Positions 26,051 through 36,750 are shown, counted from the first letter of the stretch. The stretch: DNA of 64,000 nt from Exiguobacterium antarcticum DSM 14480 (GCF_000685865.1 NZ_JMKS01000005.1:248001-312000), one strand, 5' to 3'. The notes: a model not told the origin generated them from the letters alone. Made by a program: numbers and translations.

Positions 26051-27349
26051 TTAGTTGACCTTCTCCGTTGTTTCTTCTTCGTAAGCCTTTTTCAACTCTT
26101 TGCTGATGGGAGCGGGAAGGTCGTAAGACGCCTGTCCGTGTTCAGCAACATCCAGTCCACGTAACTCATCTTCCCGGGTAATCCGTAGACCAATCGTGAC
26201 ATCAAGCAGTTTGAGGAAGGCGTAGCTTAAAACGCTGACGATAACGACGGCGAAGACGACACCCAGTGCCTGTACGCCAAGTTGCGTAAATCCGCCACCG
26301 TAAAACAGTCCGGCTTGACCGATTCCTGTAATTTCAACGAGTCGTGGTGAAGCGAAGAATCCGGTTGCAAGTGTTCCCCAGATGCCGGCTACACCATGAA
26401 CAGAAAAAGCACATAACGGATCATCGACACGACGGGCAAGTAAGATGCTTGTTCCATACGTGATGACACCAGCGAGGAAACCAATGACGACAGCTGCCCA
26501 CGGTTCGACGAAGGCACAAGCAGCCGTGATGGCGACGAGCGCTGCGAGGACACCGTTGATGATCGAAGGGATATCTGCGACCCGTCGATGCCAGAAGGAA
26601 ATCGCAAGTGCGCCGAGTGCACCGGCTGCTGTCGCAAGAAGTGTCGTCAAGGCGACATAGCTGAAGAATCCATCGGCAATCGTCAAGGTTGAACCAGCGT
26701 TAAATCCGAACCAACATAACCAGAGGATAAAGGCACCAACGACAGAATAGATGACGTTATGACCAAGCAGTGGTGTTGTTTCTGCGCCAATCCGCTTTTT
26801 CAAAATTAAGGCCGCGACAAGTGCCGCAATCCCACCTTGCAAATGGACGACCGTTGATCCAGCGAAATCTTGCATACCGAGTGAACCAAGAAAACCACCG
26901 GCCCAAACCGAACGAGCGATGATTGGATAGATGATGGCAACGAAAAATGTACCGAACAACAGATAAACCGAGAGTTTGGCACGTTCTGCAAAACCACCCC
27001 AAGCAATTGCTAATGACACGGCAACAAAGGAAAGTTGGAAAAGAAACTTCACATCGATTGTCACATTTGACCAATCAAGACTTGAGAACCCACCTTGAAG
27101 GAAAAAACCTTCCGTTCCGATCAAGCCAGGTCCATCTCCGAACGTTAATCCAAAGCCAATCGCCCAAAAGGCGAGGGCGGCGACGGAGAAACTAATCAAC
27201 TGTTTGATAGCGACGTGTCCAGCATTTTTAGCTCGTAACATCCCTGTTTCAAGTAGTAAAAACCCAATCTGCATCGTAAAGACAAGTAAAGTAGCGAATA
27301 AGACATAAAACGTATCAACTGAGACTAACATTTCTTCTAGATTCATCAT
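26051..27349 (-). CDS. amtB: Ammonium transporter (Amt/MEP/Rh family)
   Basis: 432 residues, about eleven membrane helices. Family signatures include [11 protein letters not shown] at the N-terminus, [13 protein letters not shown] (first pore His) and [19 protein letters not shown] (second conserved His). The cytoplasmic tail ends [13 protein letters not shown]. Two ATGs follow AAAGGAGG; the first is used. It is divergent from tnrA, with a TnrA box between. No glnK (PII) gene is next to it, unlike the nrgAB pair of B. subtilis. Confidence 0.94.
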   Translation of the reverse strand: MMNLEEMLVSVDTFYVLFATLLVFTMQIGFLLLETGMLRAKNAGHVAIKQLISFSVAALAFWAIGFGLTFGDGPGLIGTEGFFLQGGFSSLDWSNVTIDVKFLFQLSFVAVSLAIAWGGFAERAKLSVYLLFGTFFVAIIYPIIARSVWAGGFLGSLGMQDFAGSTVVHLQGGIAALVAALILKKRIGAETTPLLGHNVIYSVVGAFILWLCWFGFNAGSTLTIADGFFSYVALTTLLATAAGALGALAISFWHRRVADIPSIINGVLAALVAITAACAFVEPWAAVVIGFLAGVITYGTSILLARRVDDPLCAFSVHGVAGIWGTLATGFFASPRLVEITGIGQAGLFYGGGFTQLGVQALGVVFAVVIVSVLSYAFLKLLDVTIGLRITREDELRGLDVAEHGQASYDLPAPISKELKKAYEEETTEKVN

Positions 27350-27368
27350 CGTTCCTCCTTTATCAATT

Positions 27369-27388
27369 TAAAGTATGTGTTTACTTTA
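27369..27388. repeat. Palindrome next to the TnrA box
   Basis: TAAAGTA-tgtgtt-TACTTTA: 7-bp perfect arms, about 20 nt before the amt start and 30 nt from the TnrA box. It could be a second operator or promoter-associated sequence; no known motif was matched. Confidence 0.35.
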
Positions 27389-27417
27389 GACGGAAATCCT
27401 TTCCAAGAAACGTCTTG

Positions 27418-27434
27418 TGTCAGAAAATCTGACA
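27418..27434. promoter_or_regulatory. TnrA/GlnR operator between amt and tnrA
   Basis: TGTCAGA-AAA-TCTGACA is a perfect 17-bp palindrome and matches the TnrA box TGTNAN7TNACA at every defined position. It is centred between the divergent amt and tnrA genes, so it can serve both. Confidence 0.8.
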
Positions 27435-27463
27435 TGGTATTTTGGAGGAAAGGAGTGACGAAG

Positions 27464-27766
27464 ATGAATTACCGGGAGAAAAAGGTGATGACGATCGGTA
27501 TTGTCTGTGAATTGACCGGTTTATCAGAACGTCAAATTCGTTACTATGAAGAACGGAAATTGATTTTCCCAGAACGGACGAACGGGAAAACAAGAAAATA
27601 TTCATTTACCGATATTGAACGACTAGTAGAAGTCGCGGAGAAAATCGAAGAGGGTTGGCGGACGCATGAAATTCGTGAAAAAGATCGGAAAGTGACCGAA
27701 CAACAACGCTCGGATTTGATTCGTGGACAATTGAATGCAGCGTTTGGTCTTTATAAGAAACGGTGA
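27464..27766 (+). CDS. tnrA: Global nitrogen regulator TnrA (MerR family)
   Basis: 100 residues. The MerR-type winged helix is near the N-terminus ([20 protein letters not shown]). The C-terminal tail [14 protein letters not shown] corresponds to the TnrA tail that binds feedback-inhibited glutamine synthetase (B. subtilis: GQLNAHFRYKNR), and it separates TnrA from GlnR. The frame is open to 27377, but GGAGGAAAGGAG precedes the ATG at 27464. That longer frame would also cover the operator. In nitrogen limitation TnrA activates amt; autoregulation through the shared box is expected. Confidence 0.9.
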   Translation: MNYREKKVMTIGIVCELTGLSERQIRYYEERKLIFPERTNGKTRKYSFTDIERLVEVAEKIEEGWRTHEIREKDRKVTEQQRSDLIRGQLNAAFGLYKKR

Positions 27767-27812
27767 ACATTTGATGAACGGGTAACGGAACTGTAATTTT
27801 GTAAACGATTTA

Positions 27813-27843
27813 TTGGCACACCGTTCTGAATTTCAGATATAAT
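27813..27843 (+). promoter_or_regulatory. Candidate promoter of the hemEHY operon
   Basis: TTGGCA, 19-nt spacer, TATAAT (perfect -10), about 65 nt before hemE. The spacer is longer than ideal. Confidence 0.5.
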
Positions 27844-27909
27844 GTTTCTGTGTTCACAAACTTATCGTGTGTTATTTTAGGGCGTTAGAACGAGTATAAA
27901 GGGGTAGTT

Positions 27910-28956
27910 ATGATGAAAAACTTTAATGATACATTTTTACGAGCCATTCGTGGTGAAGAGGTAAGTCATGTACCCGTCTGGTATATGCGACAAGCAGGTC
28001 GTTATCAGGCAGAGTATCGTGAAATCAAGAAAACACGGACGTTGTTTGAGATTACACATGATTCAGAGTTATGCGCGTACGTCACGGAGCTACCTGTCAA
28101 ACAACTAGGGGTTGATGCAGCGATTCTCTATAAAGACATCATGACACCTTTACCATCGATGGGCGTTGATGTCGAAATTAAAAGTGGGATTGGTCCTGTC
28201 ATCGCAAATCCGATTCGGACGATGGACGATGTGCAAGCCTTACAACCATTCAACAAAGAAGACATTCCTTATATCTTTAAGACGATTGAACTGTTACGTG
28301 AGCGTCTCGAAGTTCCATTGATTGGTTTCTCTGGGGCACCCTTCACGCTAGCCAGTTACATGATTGAAGGTGGTCCGTCGAAAGGCTATCACAAAACAAA
28401 AGCATTGATGTATGGTCATCCTGATGTATGGCATGCTTTAATGGAGAAACTCGGAGACATGGTGATCGAGTATATCAAGGCACAAGTCGATGCAGGCATT
28501 CAAGCCTTCCAAATCTTCGACTCGTGGGTCGGTACGACAAGTCGCAAAGATTACGTCCTGTATATCAAACCAACAATGGAACGGATTTTTACTGAGTTAA
28601 AAGAAACAGGCGTTCCAATGATCATGTTTGGTGTCGGAGCAAGTCACTTAGCAGAAGAATGGCACGACTTACCGCTAGACGTCGTTGGACTCGATTGGCG
28701 TCTGTCGATCGACGAAGCCCGTGAACGTGGACTGACGAAGACATTACAAGGAAACCTTGATCCATCCTACTTGCTCGCACCTTGGGAAATTCTCGAAGCC
28801 AAAGCAACGGAAATTCTTGATATGGGAATGAAACGTCCCGGATTCATCTTTAATCTCGGTCATGGTATCTTCCCGGAAGTCGATCCGGAAGTCTTAAAAC
28901 GTCTCACTGCATTTATCCATGATTATTCGAAAGAAAAAATGGGGGTAGCGAAATGA
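27910..28956 (+). CDS. hemE: Uroporphyrinogen decarboxylase
   Basis: 348 residues; converts uroporphyrinogen III to coproporphyrinogen III in haem synthesis. The N-terminal signature [17 protein letters not shown] with the catalytic Arg pair is present, as is [17 protein letters not shown]. The C-terminal [14 protein letters not shown] is typical. AAAGGGG precedes two ATGs; the second (27913) is also possible. It overlaps hemH by 4 nt, first of a three-gene operon identical in order to B. subtilis hemEHY. Confidence 0.97.
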   Translation: MMKNFNDTFLRAIRGEEVSHVPVWYMRQAGRYQAEYREIKKTRTLFEITHDSELCAYVTELPVKQLGVDAAILYKDIMTPLPSMGVDVEIKSGIGPVIANPIRTMDDVQALQPFNKEDIPYIFKTIELLRERLEVPLIGFSGAPFTLASYMIEGGPSKGYHKTKALMYGHPDVWHALMEKLGDMVIEYIKAQVDAGIQAFQIFDSWVGTTSRKDYVLYIKPTMERIFTELKETGVPMIMFGVGASHLAEEWHDLPLDVVGLDWRLSIDEARERGLTKTLQGNLDPSYLLAPWEILEAKATEILDMGMKRPGFIFNLGHGIFPEVDPEVLKRLTAFIHDYSKEKMGVAK

Positions 28957-29885
28957 AAACACTAGGATTACTTGTCATGGCGTATGGTACGCCGTATAAA
29001 CCGGAAGACATCGAACGTTATTACACGCACATTCGTCGCGGACGGAAACCGTCTCCAGAAGCATTGGCTGAACTGACAGAACGGTATGAAGCGATTGGTG
29101 GTGTTTCACCGCTTGCGCAAGTCACGATTGACCAGGCAGAGGAATTGCACCGCCAATTGACAGAAAAATATGCAGGTGAGATCGAATTCAAGCTGTATCT
29201 GGGTCTGAAGCACATCGAACCGTTCGTAGAAGATGCGGTCGAGCAAATGGCGAAAGACGGCATTACGGAAGCCGTTACGGTCGTACTGGCACCACACTAT
29301 TCGACGTTCAGCATCCGTTCATACAACGGTCGGGCGAAAGAAGTAGCGGATAAACATGGTATTCATCTGGCGTCTGTTGAATCCTGGTATAAAGAAGAAG
29401 CATTTATTGACTGGTGGGGGACAGAAATCCGGAAAACATTTGACGCTTTACCGGTTCCGGAAGAGAAAGCCGTATTGGTCGTATCAGCACACAGTTTACC
29501 GGAAAAAATCATTGCAAACGGTGATCCGTATCCGGAACAATTAAAAGAAACGGCAGAATTGATTGCAAAACGTGCGGGCGTCCAACATATGATTACCGGA
29601 TGGCAGTCAGCTGGGCAAACACCAGAACCATGGCTCGGACCAGACGTTCAGGATTTAACACGTGACGTCTATGAAGCAGAAGGCTATGAAGCGTTTATCT
29701 ATGTGCCAGTTGGCTTCGTCGCAGATCATTTGGAAGTCTTATTCGATAATGACTACGAATGTAAGGTCGTCTGTGACGAACTTGGAATTCACTATGCCCG
29801 TCCGGCTATGCCGAATGCGGATCCTGCCTTCATGAAAGCCGTGACAGAAGCTGTTTCAAAACAGGTTGGTAGTTATGTCAAGTAA
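28953..29885 (+). CDS. hemH: Ferrochelatase (coproporphyrin III type)
   Basis: 310 residues; inserts iron into the porphyrin. The metal-site His is in [12 protein letters not shown], and the C-terminal Glu region is [15 protein letters not shown]. In Firmicutes with HemY the substrate is coproporphyrin III rather than protoporphyrin IX. Start overlaps hemE (ATGA) and the end overlaps hemY by 11 nt, so the three are translationally coupled. Confidence 0.97.
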   Translation: MKTLGLLVMAYGTPYKPEDIERYYTHIRRGRKPSPEALAELTERYEAIGGVSPLAQVTIDQAEELHRQLTEKYAGEIEFKLYLGLKHIEPFVEDAVEQMAKDGITEAVTVVLAPHYSTFSIRSYNGRAKEVADKHGIHLASVESWYKEEAFIDWWGTEIRKTFDALPVPEEKAVLVVSAHSLPEKIIANGDPYPEQLKETAELIAKRAGVQHMITGWQSAGQTPEPWLGPDVQDLTRDVYEAEGYEAFIYVPVGFVADHLEVLFDNDYECKVVCDELGIHYARPAMPNADPAFMKAVTEAVSKQVGSYVK

Positions 29886-31293
29886 ACGTCTCGTCATCGT
29901 CGGCGGTGGTATTACCGGTCTTGCCGCTGCCTATTACGCAGAACGTTCTTTTCCGAACTTAAATATTACGTTACTCGAAGCAGGAGAGCGTCTTGGTGGT
30001 AAAGTCGCGACGTATCGGGAAGATGGATTTATGATTGAACGTGGACCCGATTCATACGTTGCACGAAAACACATCTTGACGGATTTGATTGAAGCGATTG
30101 GGCTTGGGGATCAACTAGTCCGGAACAATACATCACAAGCCTTTATCCTGGATCCGGTTGGTCTCCATCCGATTCCAAAAGGATCGGTCATGGGTATTCC
30201 GACAGATTTGGAACTGTTTCGAGAAACCACATTATTGACAGAACAGGAAAAACAAGAAGTCACGGACTTATTGTTACATCCTTCTGAACAGTTGACGATT
30301 CCGGAACACGATATCCCGCTTGGTGAGTATTTACGACCGCGGTTGGGGGATGCTTTAGTCGAAAAATTGATTGAACCGCTGTTATCGGGTATCTATGCTG
30401 GAAACATCGATAAAATGAGTACGTTTGCGACATATCCTCAATTTGTCGCAAACGAACAAAAAGCCGGTTCCTTGTTTGAAGGGATGCGTTTGATGCGTCC
30501 GCTAGATCAAACTCCTAACACGCCACAAATGACAATCAAAGCGACTGGACAATTTTTATCATTAGCAACCGGTCTTGAGTCATTGATTGAGCGGTTGGAA
30601 GAAACGTTAGAACAATCCGAAATCCGTCTGGAAACACCGTTGCTTGAGATTACACGGGAAGACGGACGCTACCGCTTGAAGACGGATCATGGTCCGGAAT
30701 ATGCGGATTATGTCCTCTTGACGATTCCGCATCCTCAAGTCGTTCAGCTATTACCGGAGGCGCATGTACCGGAACTCGAACAGTTGACGACCCATTCGAC
30801 AGCGACGATCACCCTGATTTTTGATCAGCAAGAATCGTTGCCGATCGAAGGAACAGGGTTTGTCGTTAATCGCCGAGCACCGTATTCGATCACAGCCTGT
30901 ACGGCGATTGATCAAAAATGGAATCATTCGGCACCAAACCATACGGTCTTACGTGCCTTTGTCGGCCGACCGGGCAATGATCATCTTGTTCATGAATCGG
31001 ATGAAACTCTGCAGAGAGCTGTTTTGCAGGATTTAGAAAAAATTTGCAATCGGAAATTAGAGCCGAAACAAGTCATCATCAGCCGATTAATAGATGGTTT
31101 GCCTGCTTATACCGTCGGACATGCGGAACGGACACAACGTGTTCGGGATGAAGTGTCGGCAAAGTATCCAGGCATCTATCTCGCAGGTCTTGCTTACGAT
31201 GGTGTCGGCTTACCTGACTGCGTTGCCAGTGCAAAAACGATGATTGAATCGATTGCACTGGAACAATCACATGCTGGCGAGTCGATCAACTGA
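29875..31293 (+). CDS. hemY: Coproporphyrinogen III oxidase (HemY)
   Basis: 472 residues. The FAD dinucleotide-binding [15 protein letters not shown] is at the N-terminus, followed by [18 protein letters not shown] and [11 protein letters not shown], and the C-terminal FAD segment [18 protein letters not shown]. It oxidises coproporphyrinogen III to coproporphyrin III. The frame opens at a TTG (29866), but the ATG at 29875 ([12 protein letters not shown]) is the natural start inside the end of hemH. A strong terminator follows. Confidence 0.96.
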   Translation: MSSKRLVIVGGGITGLAAAYYAERSFPNLNITLLEAGERLGGKVATYREDGFMIERGPDSYVARKHILTDLIEAIGLGDQLVRNNTSQAFILDPVGLHPIPKGSVMGIPTDLELFRETTLLTEQEKQEVTDLLLHPSEQLTIPEHDIPLGEYLRPRLGDALVEKLIEPLLSGIYAGNIDKMSTFATYPQFVANEQKAGSLFEGMRLMRPLDQTPNTPQMTIKATGQFLSLATGLESLIERLEETLEQSEIRLETPLLEITREDGRYRLKTDHGPEYADYVLLTIPHPQVVQLLPEAHVPELEQLTTHSTATITLIFDQQESLPIEGTGFVVNRRAPYSITACTAIDQKWNHSAPNHTVLRAFVGRPGNDHLVHESDETLQRAVLQDLEKICNRKLEPKQVIISRLIDGLPAYTVGHAERTQRVRDEVSAKYPGIYLAGLAYDGVGLPDCVASAKTMIESIALEQSHAGESIN

Positions 31294-31308
31294 CTTTCAT
31301 GTTTTCAT

Positions 31309-31356
31309 AAAGTGTACGAACATCAGGATTGTTCTGATGTTTCGTACACTTTTTTG
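31309..31356 (+). terminator. Intrinsic terminator of hemEHY
   Basis: Stem AAAGTGTACGAA-CATCAG...CTGATG-TTTCGTACACTTT with a T run; one bulged T. Confidence 0.88.
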
Positions 31357-31432
31357 TTTCAATCTCTACAAAAATAAGGAATAGCTTATACATTGGGGAA
31401 AAGTCCTGACAGACACGAAGGAGGGGATTGCT

Positions 31433-32893
31433 TTGCTTGAGATTTTAAGCACGTTTCTCGTCATTTTGGCGTATGGATTGATCATCATGAATCTGTTGGC
31501 CGTCGTCACCGTCATCTTTTTAGAACGGCGCGATATCGGTGCAACGTGGGCCTGGGTCTTGATTCTGTATTTTGTGCCGCTCATTGGATTTCTCATCTAC
31601 TTATTTTTCGGACGCCTCTTGAAAAAAACGGACTTCTATCATGTCGAAGAGAAGGAAAAACAAGAACAGGCACGGCGTGTGGCATTACAACTTGAAGAGC
31701 TGAATCATCCGCAGACACAGATGCGTCATCCTGCTGTCGTACGGTATGACCAGTTGATCCGAATGAATTTAATGTCAAACGACGCGTTACTCAGTTTTAA
31801 AAATGAGGTCGTGATTTTATCGGATGGAGAACAAAAATTCAATCGGATGATGACTGATATTTTGAACGCGAAATATGAAATCAACATTCAGTACTACATC
31901 ATTCAAAAAGATTCGTTAGGACAGGCGTTGATCGCAGCACTGACAAAAAAGGCGAAAGAAGGGATAAAAGTCCGGTTACTTTATGATGCCGTCGGTTCGC
32001 GGGATTTAGGACGAAAAGATTTCAAAGAGCTGTTGCTTCATGACGGGGAAGTGTTTGCCTTTTTTCCACCGACGATTGGTTTGATCAACTTTCGGCTCAA
32101 CAATCGGAATCACCGGAAGTCGTGTATCATCGACGGAAGAATCGGCTACATCGGAGGATTTAATGTCGGGACTGAATACCTCGGGATTGATGATAAGTTT
32201 GGGTACTGGCGGGATACGCATTTCCGGTTAGAGGGAGAAGTCGTACACGACCAGTTGGATCGTTTCATTCTCGACTGGAATCAGGCGAGCGACAGTTACA
32301 CGGCCAAAGAATTTTTCCGTTATGGCACGCATTCGGTCGAACAGGCCTTGCCGATGCAAATCGTGACATCCGGACCGAACTCGAAAACAGAGCATTTAAA
32401 AAATATGTTAATCAAGATGATTTCGTCAGCCAGACAATCCGTTTATATCCAATCGCCTTATTTTATCCCGGACGCGAGCTACATGGATGCCTGCAAGATG
32501 GCATTATTATCAGGGGTAGAACTGAGAATCATGATCCCGAATAAACCGGATCATCCGTTTGTCTACTGGGCGACGACAGCAGCAGTCGGAGAACTGATTG
32601 ATTACGGGGCAAAGATCTACACGTATGAACCCGGATTTCTACATGCAAAAACGATTGTCGTCGATCAAGAAATCGCATCAGTCGGAACGACGAACATCGA
32701 CGCAAGGAGCTTTAGGTTGAACTTCGAGATGAATACCATCGTTTACGACGCAAAGGTCGCAAGCGCACTAGCCCGTTTGTTCGAAGAGGATTGTCTTGTC
32801 TGTGAACGATTGACTGCTGAGAAATACGCAGAACGGTCACGCATGATTAAATTCAAAGAGAGTATCTCGCGACTGCTGTCCCCGATTTTGTAG
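31433..32893 (+). CDS. cls: Cardiolipin synthase
   Basis: 486 residues; condenses phosphatidylglycerol into cardiolipin at the membrane. Two N-terminal membrane helices (LVILAYGLIIMNLLAVVTVIF; WAWVLILYFVPLIGFLIYLFF, split) are followed by two phospholipase D motifs: HRKSCIIDGRIGYIGG and HAKTIVVDQEIASVGTTN. The start is a TTG, supported by GAAGGAGGGG 6-8 nt upstream; no in-frame ATG fits. It appears to stand alone. Confidence 0.95.
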   Translation: MLEILSTFLVILAYGLIIMNLLAVVTVIFLERRDIGATWAWVLILYFVPLIGFLIYLFFGRLLKKTDFYHVEEKEKQEQARRVALQLEELNHPQTQMRHPAVVRYDQLIRMNLMSNDALLSFKNEVVILSDGEQKFNRMMTDILNAKYEINIQYYIIQKDSLGQALIAALTKKAKEGIKVRLLYDAVGSRDLGRKDFKELLLHDGEVFAFFPPTIGLINFRLNNRNHRKSCIIDGRIGYIGGFNVGTEYLGIDDKFGYWRDTHFRLEGEVVHDQLDRFILDWNQASDSYTAKEFFRYGTHSVEQALPMQIVTSGPNSKTEHLKNMLIKMISSARQSVYIQSPYFIPDASYMDACKMALLSGVELRIMIPNKPDHPFVYWATTAAVGELIDYGAKIYTYEPGFLHAKTIVVDQEIASVGTTNIDARSFRLNFEMNTIVYDAKVASALARLFEEDCLVCERLTAEKYAERSRMIKFKESISRLLSPIL

Positions 32894-32974
32894 TGTGAGA
32901 AGAAGGGCGAAAACAGGAAAAGGACAAGAGAAATGGTATAGTGTAACTGAAAAAGACAAAGGAGAGTGAACGTT

Positions 32975-33859
32975 TTGGCAAAAGCAATCAAATTATTGAT
33001 CTCAGACATGGATGGTACGGTATTATCCAGCAAACAGAAAATAGAACCGGAAACGATTGCCGCGATTCAAGCGGCAAAAGAAAAAGGTATTGAATTTGCG
33101 ATTGCGACAGGACGAAATTACTTAAACGCTAAAGAATTGACGGATCAGGCAGGAATCGTTTGTCCGATCATCGCATCAAACGGTGCACGTGTCTTGACGG
33201 TTGACGGAGAAGAATTAAGTGCAACGACATTGACGGCTGAACAAGCGCAACAGATTTATGGCATCATCAGCCAATATGAAGTCTTCTTCGAGATGTTTTG
33301 TGATCAAGGTCTTGTCACCGCTCAAGGATCAACGATTGATGCAGCCTATGATTCGCTCAAGGAGATGAGTGAAGAAAGTGATCGTGCGAAAGATGTCCTC
33401 GAGTTTTTCCATAACCGATATTATGTCAATGAAGACGTCAAGATGATTGATGGATTCCGGTCGTTCATTCGGAATCAAGCAGGGCAAGTCTTTAAATTCA
33501 TATCGTTTTCATTTGATCAAGACTTGATGAAAAAGATTTGGAAAGAGATTGAAGAAAAAGTGGACGGCATTTACGTAACCTCATCCGGTCATGATAACAT
33601 CGAAGTCATGGCACTTGGTGCTGATAAAGGCACGGCTGTCAAAACACTGGCGAAACATCTCGGCGTATCCATCGACGAGGTGGCAGTGATCGGCGACAAT
33701 CTAAATGATGTACCGATGTTCAAGGTTGCTGGAATGGCGATTGCGATGGGGAATGGTCACGAAGAAGCGAAAGCAATCGCCCATCAAGTCACAAAAACAA
33801 ATGATGAGAACGGTGTTGGTTACGCGATTGGCCAATTGGCGGACAAAGCGTGGACGTAA
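32975..33859 (+). CDS. Cof-type HAD-superfamily sugar phosphatase
   Basis: 294 residues. HAD motif I is LISDMDGTVLSSK (nucleophile Asp and acid Asp), motif II is in AIATGRNY, and motif IV is VIGDNLNDVPMFKVAGMAIA with the metal-binding Asp pair. The C2B-type cap spans the middle. The frame opens at a GTG (32966) that touches AAAGGAG; the TTG at 32975 has 10 nt spacing and gives MAKAIKLLISDMDG, so I prefer it. The substrate is probably a phosphosugar or flavin-type phosphate; not determinable. Confidence 0.9.
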   Translation: MAKAIKLLISDMDGTVLSSKQKIEPETIAAIQAAKEKGIEFAIATGRNYLNAKELTDQAGIVCPIIASNGARVLTVDGEELSATTLTAEQAQQIYGIISQYEVFFEMFCDQGLVTAQGSTIDAAYDSLKEMSEESDRAKDVLEFFHNRYYVNEDVKMIDGFRSFIRNQAGQVFKFISFSFDQDLMKKIWKEIEEKVDGIYVTSSGHDNIEVMALGADKGTAVKTLAKHLGVSIDEVAVIGDNLNDVPMFKVAGMAIAMGNGHEEAKAIAHQVTKTNDENGVGYAIGQLADKAWT

Positions 33860-33880
33860 CGTCGGAGGAGGTCACCAACC

Positions 33881-34258
33881 GTGTTCAAAGCGTTTAAGGA
33901 GTTTGCGTTTCGCGGAAATGTGATTGATTTAGCCGTCGGCGTGATCTTGGGAGCCGCTTTTAGCGGTATCATCAAATCTTTAGTCGACAGCATCTTCATG
34001 CCGCTGATCGGAATAGTGATCGGTGGGATTGACGTGAAAGAGTTATCAGTGACGGTCGGGAAAGCCAAGTTGCTTTACGGACAGTTCCTTCAGGCAAGCA
34101 TCGAGTTCATTTTGATTGCCTTTGCTTTATTTTTGTTCGTCAAGGGCATCAACAGCTTCCGCCGGAAAGAGGAAGTCCCAGCAGAAGTGGTCGTTCCGAC
34201 AACGGAAGAAAAGTTATTGACCGAAATCCGGGATGCGTTAGTGCGTCGCAACGATTGA
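33881..34258 (+). CDS. mscL: Large-conductance mechanosensitive channel
   Basis: 125 residues: N-terminal amphipathic helix FKAFKEFAFRGNVIDLAVG, TM1 with the gate region VGVILGAAFSGIIKSLVDS, periplasm-side loop, and TM2 FILIAFALFLFVKGINS, then a charged C-terminal helix bundle. It opens under membrane tension to release solutes in hypo-osmotic shock. The start is a GTG with GGAGGAG 10 nt upstream. It follows the HAD gene by 21 nt and may share its transcript. Confidence 0.96.
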   Translation: MFKAFKEFAFRGNVIDLAVGVILGAAFSGIIKSLVDSIFMPLIGIVIGGIDVKELSVTVGKAKLLYGQFLQASIEFILIAFALFLFVKGINSFRRKEEVPAEVVVPTTEEKLLTEIRDALVRRND

Positions 34259-34285
34259 CGACTAAAAAGAATCCGTAAAAAAAGG

Positions 34286-34347
34286 AAAATCGCTCATTCT
34301 TAGCTGCAGGACTACGCCTGATAGTTAAGAAGTAGAGCGATTTTTTT
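34286..34347. terminator. Bidirectional terminator mscL / helicase
   Basis: Outer stem AAAATCGCTC...GAGCGATTTT with an inner TTCTTA/TAAGAA stem and a T run, between convergent genes. Confidence 0.8.
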
Positions 34348-34350
34348 AAC

Positions 34351-36525
34351 TTAGAGAATCGTTAACAAGTGATTTTCAGAGCAAACTTGCAGGGATAGTT
34401 GTTTGTCGATGCCTTTATCGAATTGAATGTCGAGTACATCATCCATTACATGAATAATCGTACCGTCACCAAACGCGGTATGACGGATCCGCATGTTTTG
34501 CTGAACAGGCAAAATAGGGATGGACGCTTTTTCAGTTACCCGTTGACTCCGCGCGTGTGCTATTTTGGCGGTGTCATTTGGATGAAGAATGTGCCGGATA
34601 TTTCCGATGAACAGGGACTCTTCGACCGGCTTTGATTTATACCGGTAGGACAACAAATGAAGGTCGTGACGTGCCCGTGTCATACCGACATAAAATAAGC
34701 GGACCGCCTCTTCCATCTCTTCTAACTGCCCGTCTTTGTAAGACTTGATATTATCAGAGGACGGAAGTACCCCGTTGATCAAATCAATCATGAAGACCCG
34801 ATCGAATTCAAGACCCTTTGCACTATGAAAAGTCGACAATGTGACGGCATTCTGATGTTTATTTGATTTTGCTTGCCGCATCAATTGTTCAAGATGCAGG
34901 ATACGTTCCTTAAAAGCAAGCGCCGTCGGAAGGTCACTTGCGACATTTTCAATCGTATTAAGCATCTCGAGCAGAAAATCAATGCTGAAGCCAAGACTAT
35001 CACTCATTTTTTTAAGGTTTTTTTCATAACCGAGTTCGTTTCGGATCAGCGTTAATGCCGATGCAGGTCGAGCCGTCCGAATGGCAGCGAAAACCGATTT
35101 GATGGTCTTTAATTGTTTCTTTTGATAAAACTTCATCTCGACATGTTGGATCAATAAATCAAATACATTTTCACCATTTCGCAGCTCATATAAACGTTGG
35201 AGTTGGACTTTCGAGATGTAACCGGCGAACTTCGTATGGATTTGTGCCAATAGATCAACGTCTGAAGGATCATTCGCCAGTTCAATGAAATGTAAGATAT
35301 CCTTTAAAACCCAATGGCTAAAGAATTTATGGTCGATGTCCTTGATATAAAAAGGAATCCCTGCCAGATCAAGTGCGTTCATGACATTGATCGAAGAAGA
35401 ATTGTTTCGATACAAAATCGCGACTTCCTGATAATTAGTTTCTTCCCGTAAGTGACGAATGACATAACGGGTCTGGTCTTCATAGGCAGGTAATGTTTCC
35501 ACGACAATCGGGCGGGAAGAAGGGTTTTTTGTAAACATTTTTTTAGGATGCCGGACTTTATTTCGTTGAATGAACCGATTGGCCGTCTCGACGATTTCTT
35601 GCGAAGAACGGTAATTCTGCTCCATATACAAGACGGTAGCATCCGGGTACGTATCCTTAAAATGGATGATTTTAGAGACATCTGCTCCGCGCCAGCTGTA
35701 AAGGGTTTGGTCATCATCGGCGACGACACACAAATTGTTGTTCGGTAATGCTAATTTTTCAACAAGCTGGTGTTGGACCAGTGAGGTGTCCTGGCTTTCA
35801 TCCGTCAAAATGTACTCAAATCGTTGTTGATACGTCGCTAACAATGAAGCATTTTCTGCTAAAATCGTATTGGCATACGTCAACATATCATCAAAATCCA
35901 TTAAAGGGTGAAGCGGATCACGTAGTTTGAATTGTTCATAAGCAAGATAGATTTCCGGAAAATGTTTGATGGTCGTTTTTAACGTTTCGAGATCTTTTTG
36001 TGACAACAAACGGTTTTTGACAAATGAAATCATCCGCAACAATTCATCCATCTGATCTTCCGTGATGACGCTCCGATTGATGTCTTGAAAAATTCGACGG
36101 AGGATCATCCGTTTATGCAACGGTTGTTCGGAACGGGGAGAAGATGATTTCTCGATTGCCCCTTCGATGATCGTATAATGAAGGCGATTCGTTGCCGCAT
36201 AGTCACGAACAACCTGAAAGGCAAAGCTGTGAATCGTCGAAAAAGAAGCGGTCGTTCCGATTAGATGATGGAACCAGTCGTGAAAACGTTCTGCCATTTC
36301 GTGAGCAGCAGCTTTACTGAACGTTAAACCTAAGATGGATCGTGGATTCACTTTTTTTTCAAGAATCAAATAAGCAATTTTAAAATTCAACGTTGTTGTT
36401 TTCCCGGATCCCGGGGAAGCGAGTAATAGAAGGGGACCTTGATCATGTTCAATCGCTTGGCGTTGCACATTGTTTAGCTTGGTTCCGGTTTCAAGCTCCA
36501 TACGTTCGAAAAAGTCTGTCGACAT
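34351..36525 (-). CDS. UvrD/Rep-type superfamily 1 DNA helicase
   Basis: 724 residues. Walker A is LLLASPGSGKTTTLNFKI, motif II is the D-E-S-Q box (YILTDESQDTS), motif III is VADDDQTLYSWRGAD, motif V is TLSTFHSAKGLEFDRVFM, and motif VI is RLFYVGMTRARHDLHLLS. The short C-terminal segment RHTAFGDGTIIHV resembles the YjcD/PcrA tail. The frame opens at a GTG (36537); AGAGGTG lies 10 nt before the ATG at 36525. It is shorter than PcrA and differs from it, so it is probably an accessory repair helicase. Confidence 0.9.
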   Translation of the reverse strand: MSTDFFERMELETGTKLNNVQRQAIEHDQGPLLLLASPGSGKTTTLNFKIAYLILEKKVNPRSILGLTFSKAAAHEMAERFHDWFHHLIGTTASFSTIHSFAFQVVRDYAATNRLHYTIIEGAIEKSSSPRSEQPLHKRMILRRIFQDINRSVITEDQMDELLRMISFVKNRLLSQKDLETLKTTIKHFPEIYLAYEQFKLRDPLHPLMDFDDMLTYANTILAENASLLATYQQRFEYILTDESQDTSLVQHQLVEKLALPNNNLCVVADDDQTLYSWRGADVSKIIHFKDTYPDATVLYMEQNYRSSQEIVETANRFIQRNKVRHPKKMFTKNPSSRPIVVETLPAYEDQTRYVIRHLREETNYQEVAILYRNNSSSINVMNALDLAGIPFYIKDIDHKFFSHWVLKDILHFIELANDPSDVDLLAQIHTKFAGYISKVQLQRLYELRNGENVFDLLIQHVEMKFYQKKQLKTIKSVFAAIRTARPASALTLIRNELGYEKNLKKMSDSLGFSIDFLLEMLNTIENVASDLPTALAFKERILHLEQLMRQAKSNKHQNAVTLSTFHSAKGLEFDRVFMIDLINGVLPSSDNIKSYKDGQLEEMEEAVRLFYVGMTRARHDLHLLSYRYKSKPVEESLFIGNIRHILHPNDTAKIAHARSQRVTEKASIPILPVQQNMRIRHTAFGDGTIIHVMDDVLDIQFDKGIDKQLSLQVCSENHLLTIL

Positions 36526-36663
36526 CGTTTTGTTCACCTCTTACATCTGTAAACTCAAATTTCTCTTCTTAGTTTAGCATTTTCAGTTCGACAATTGATT
36601 AAGTCTACAAAAGAAGTGGAATAGAAGTAAAGAGAAAACCTTTCAGTCAACATCCCTCAAACA

Positions 36664-36693
36664 TTGGCTAAAGACATCTAGAACATGTAAAAT
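36664..36693 (+). promoter_or_regulatory. Candidate promoter of the GNAT gene
   Basis: TTGGCT, 18-nt spacer, TAAAAT, about 55 nt before the start. Confidence 0.4.
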
Positions 36694-36750
36694 GTAAATA
36701 GATGTAAGGAGAGAAGCGTATCTCTTCGATTAATGGAAGGCGGAAAAAAT

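Noticed and set aside
36706-36735. Possible fourth hairpin-spaced SD (AAGGAGAG, then GAGA...TCTC) before the ATG at 36733 of the GNAT gene
   Set aside because: The stem is only 4 bp and overlaps the SD, and the ATG at 36751 has its own well-placed ribosome site.
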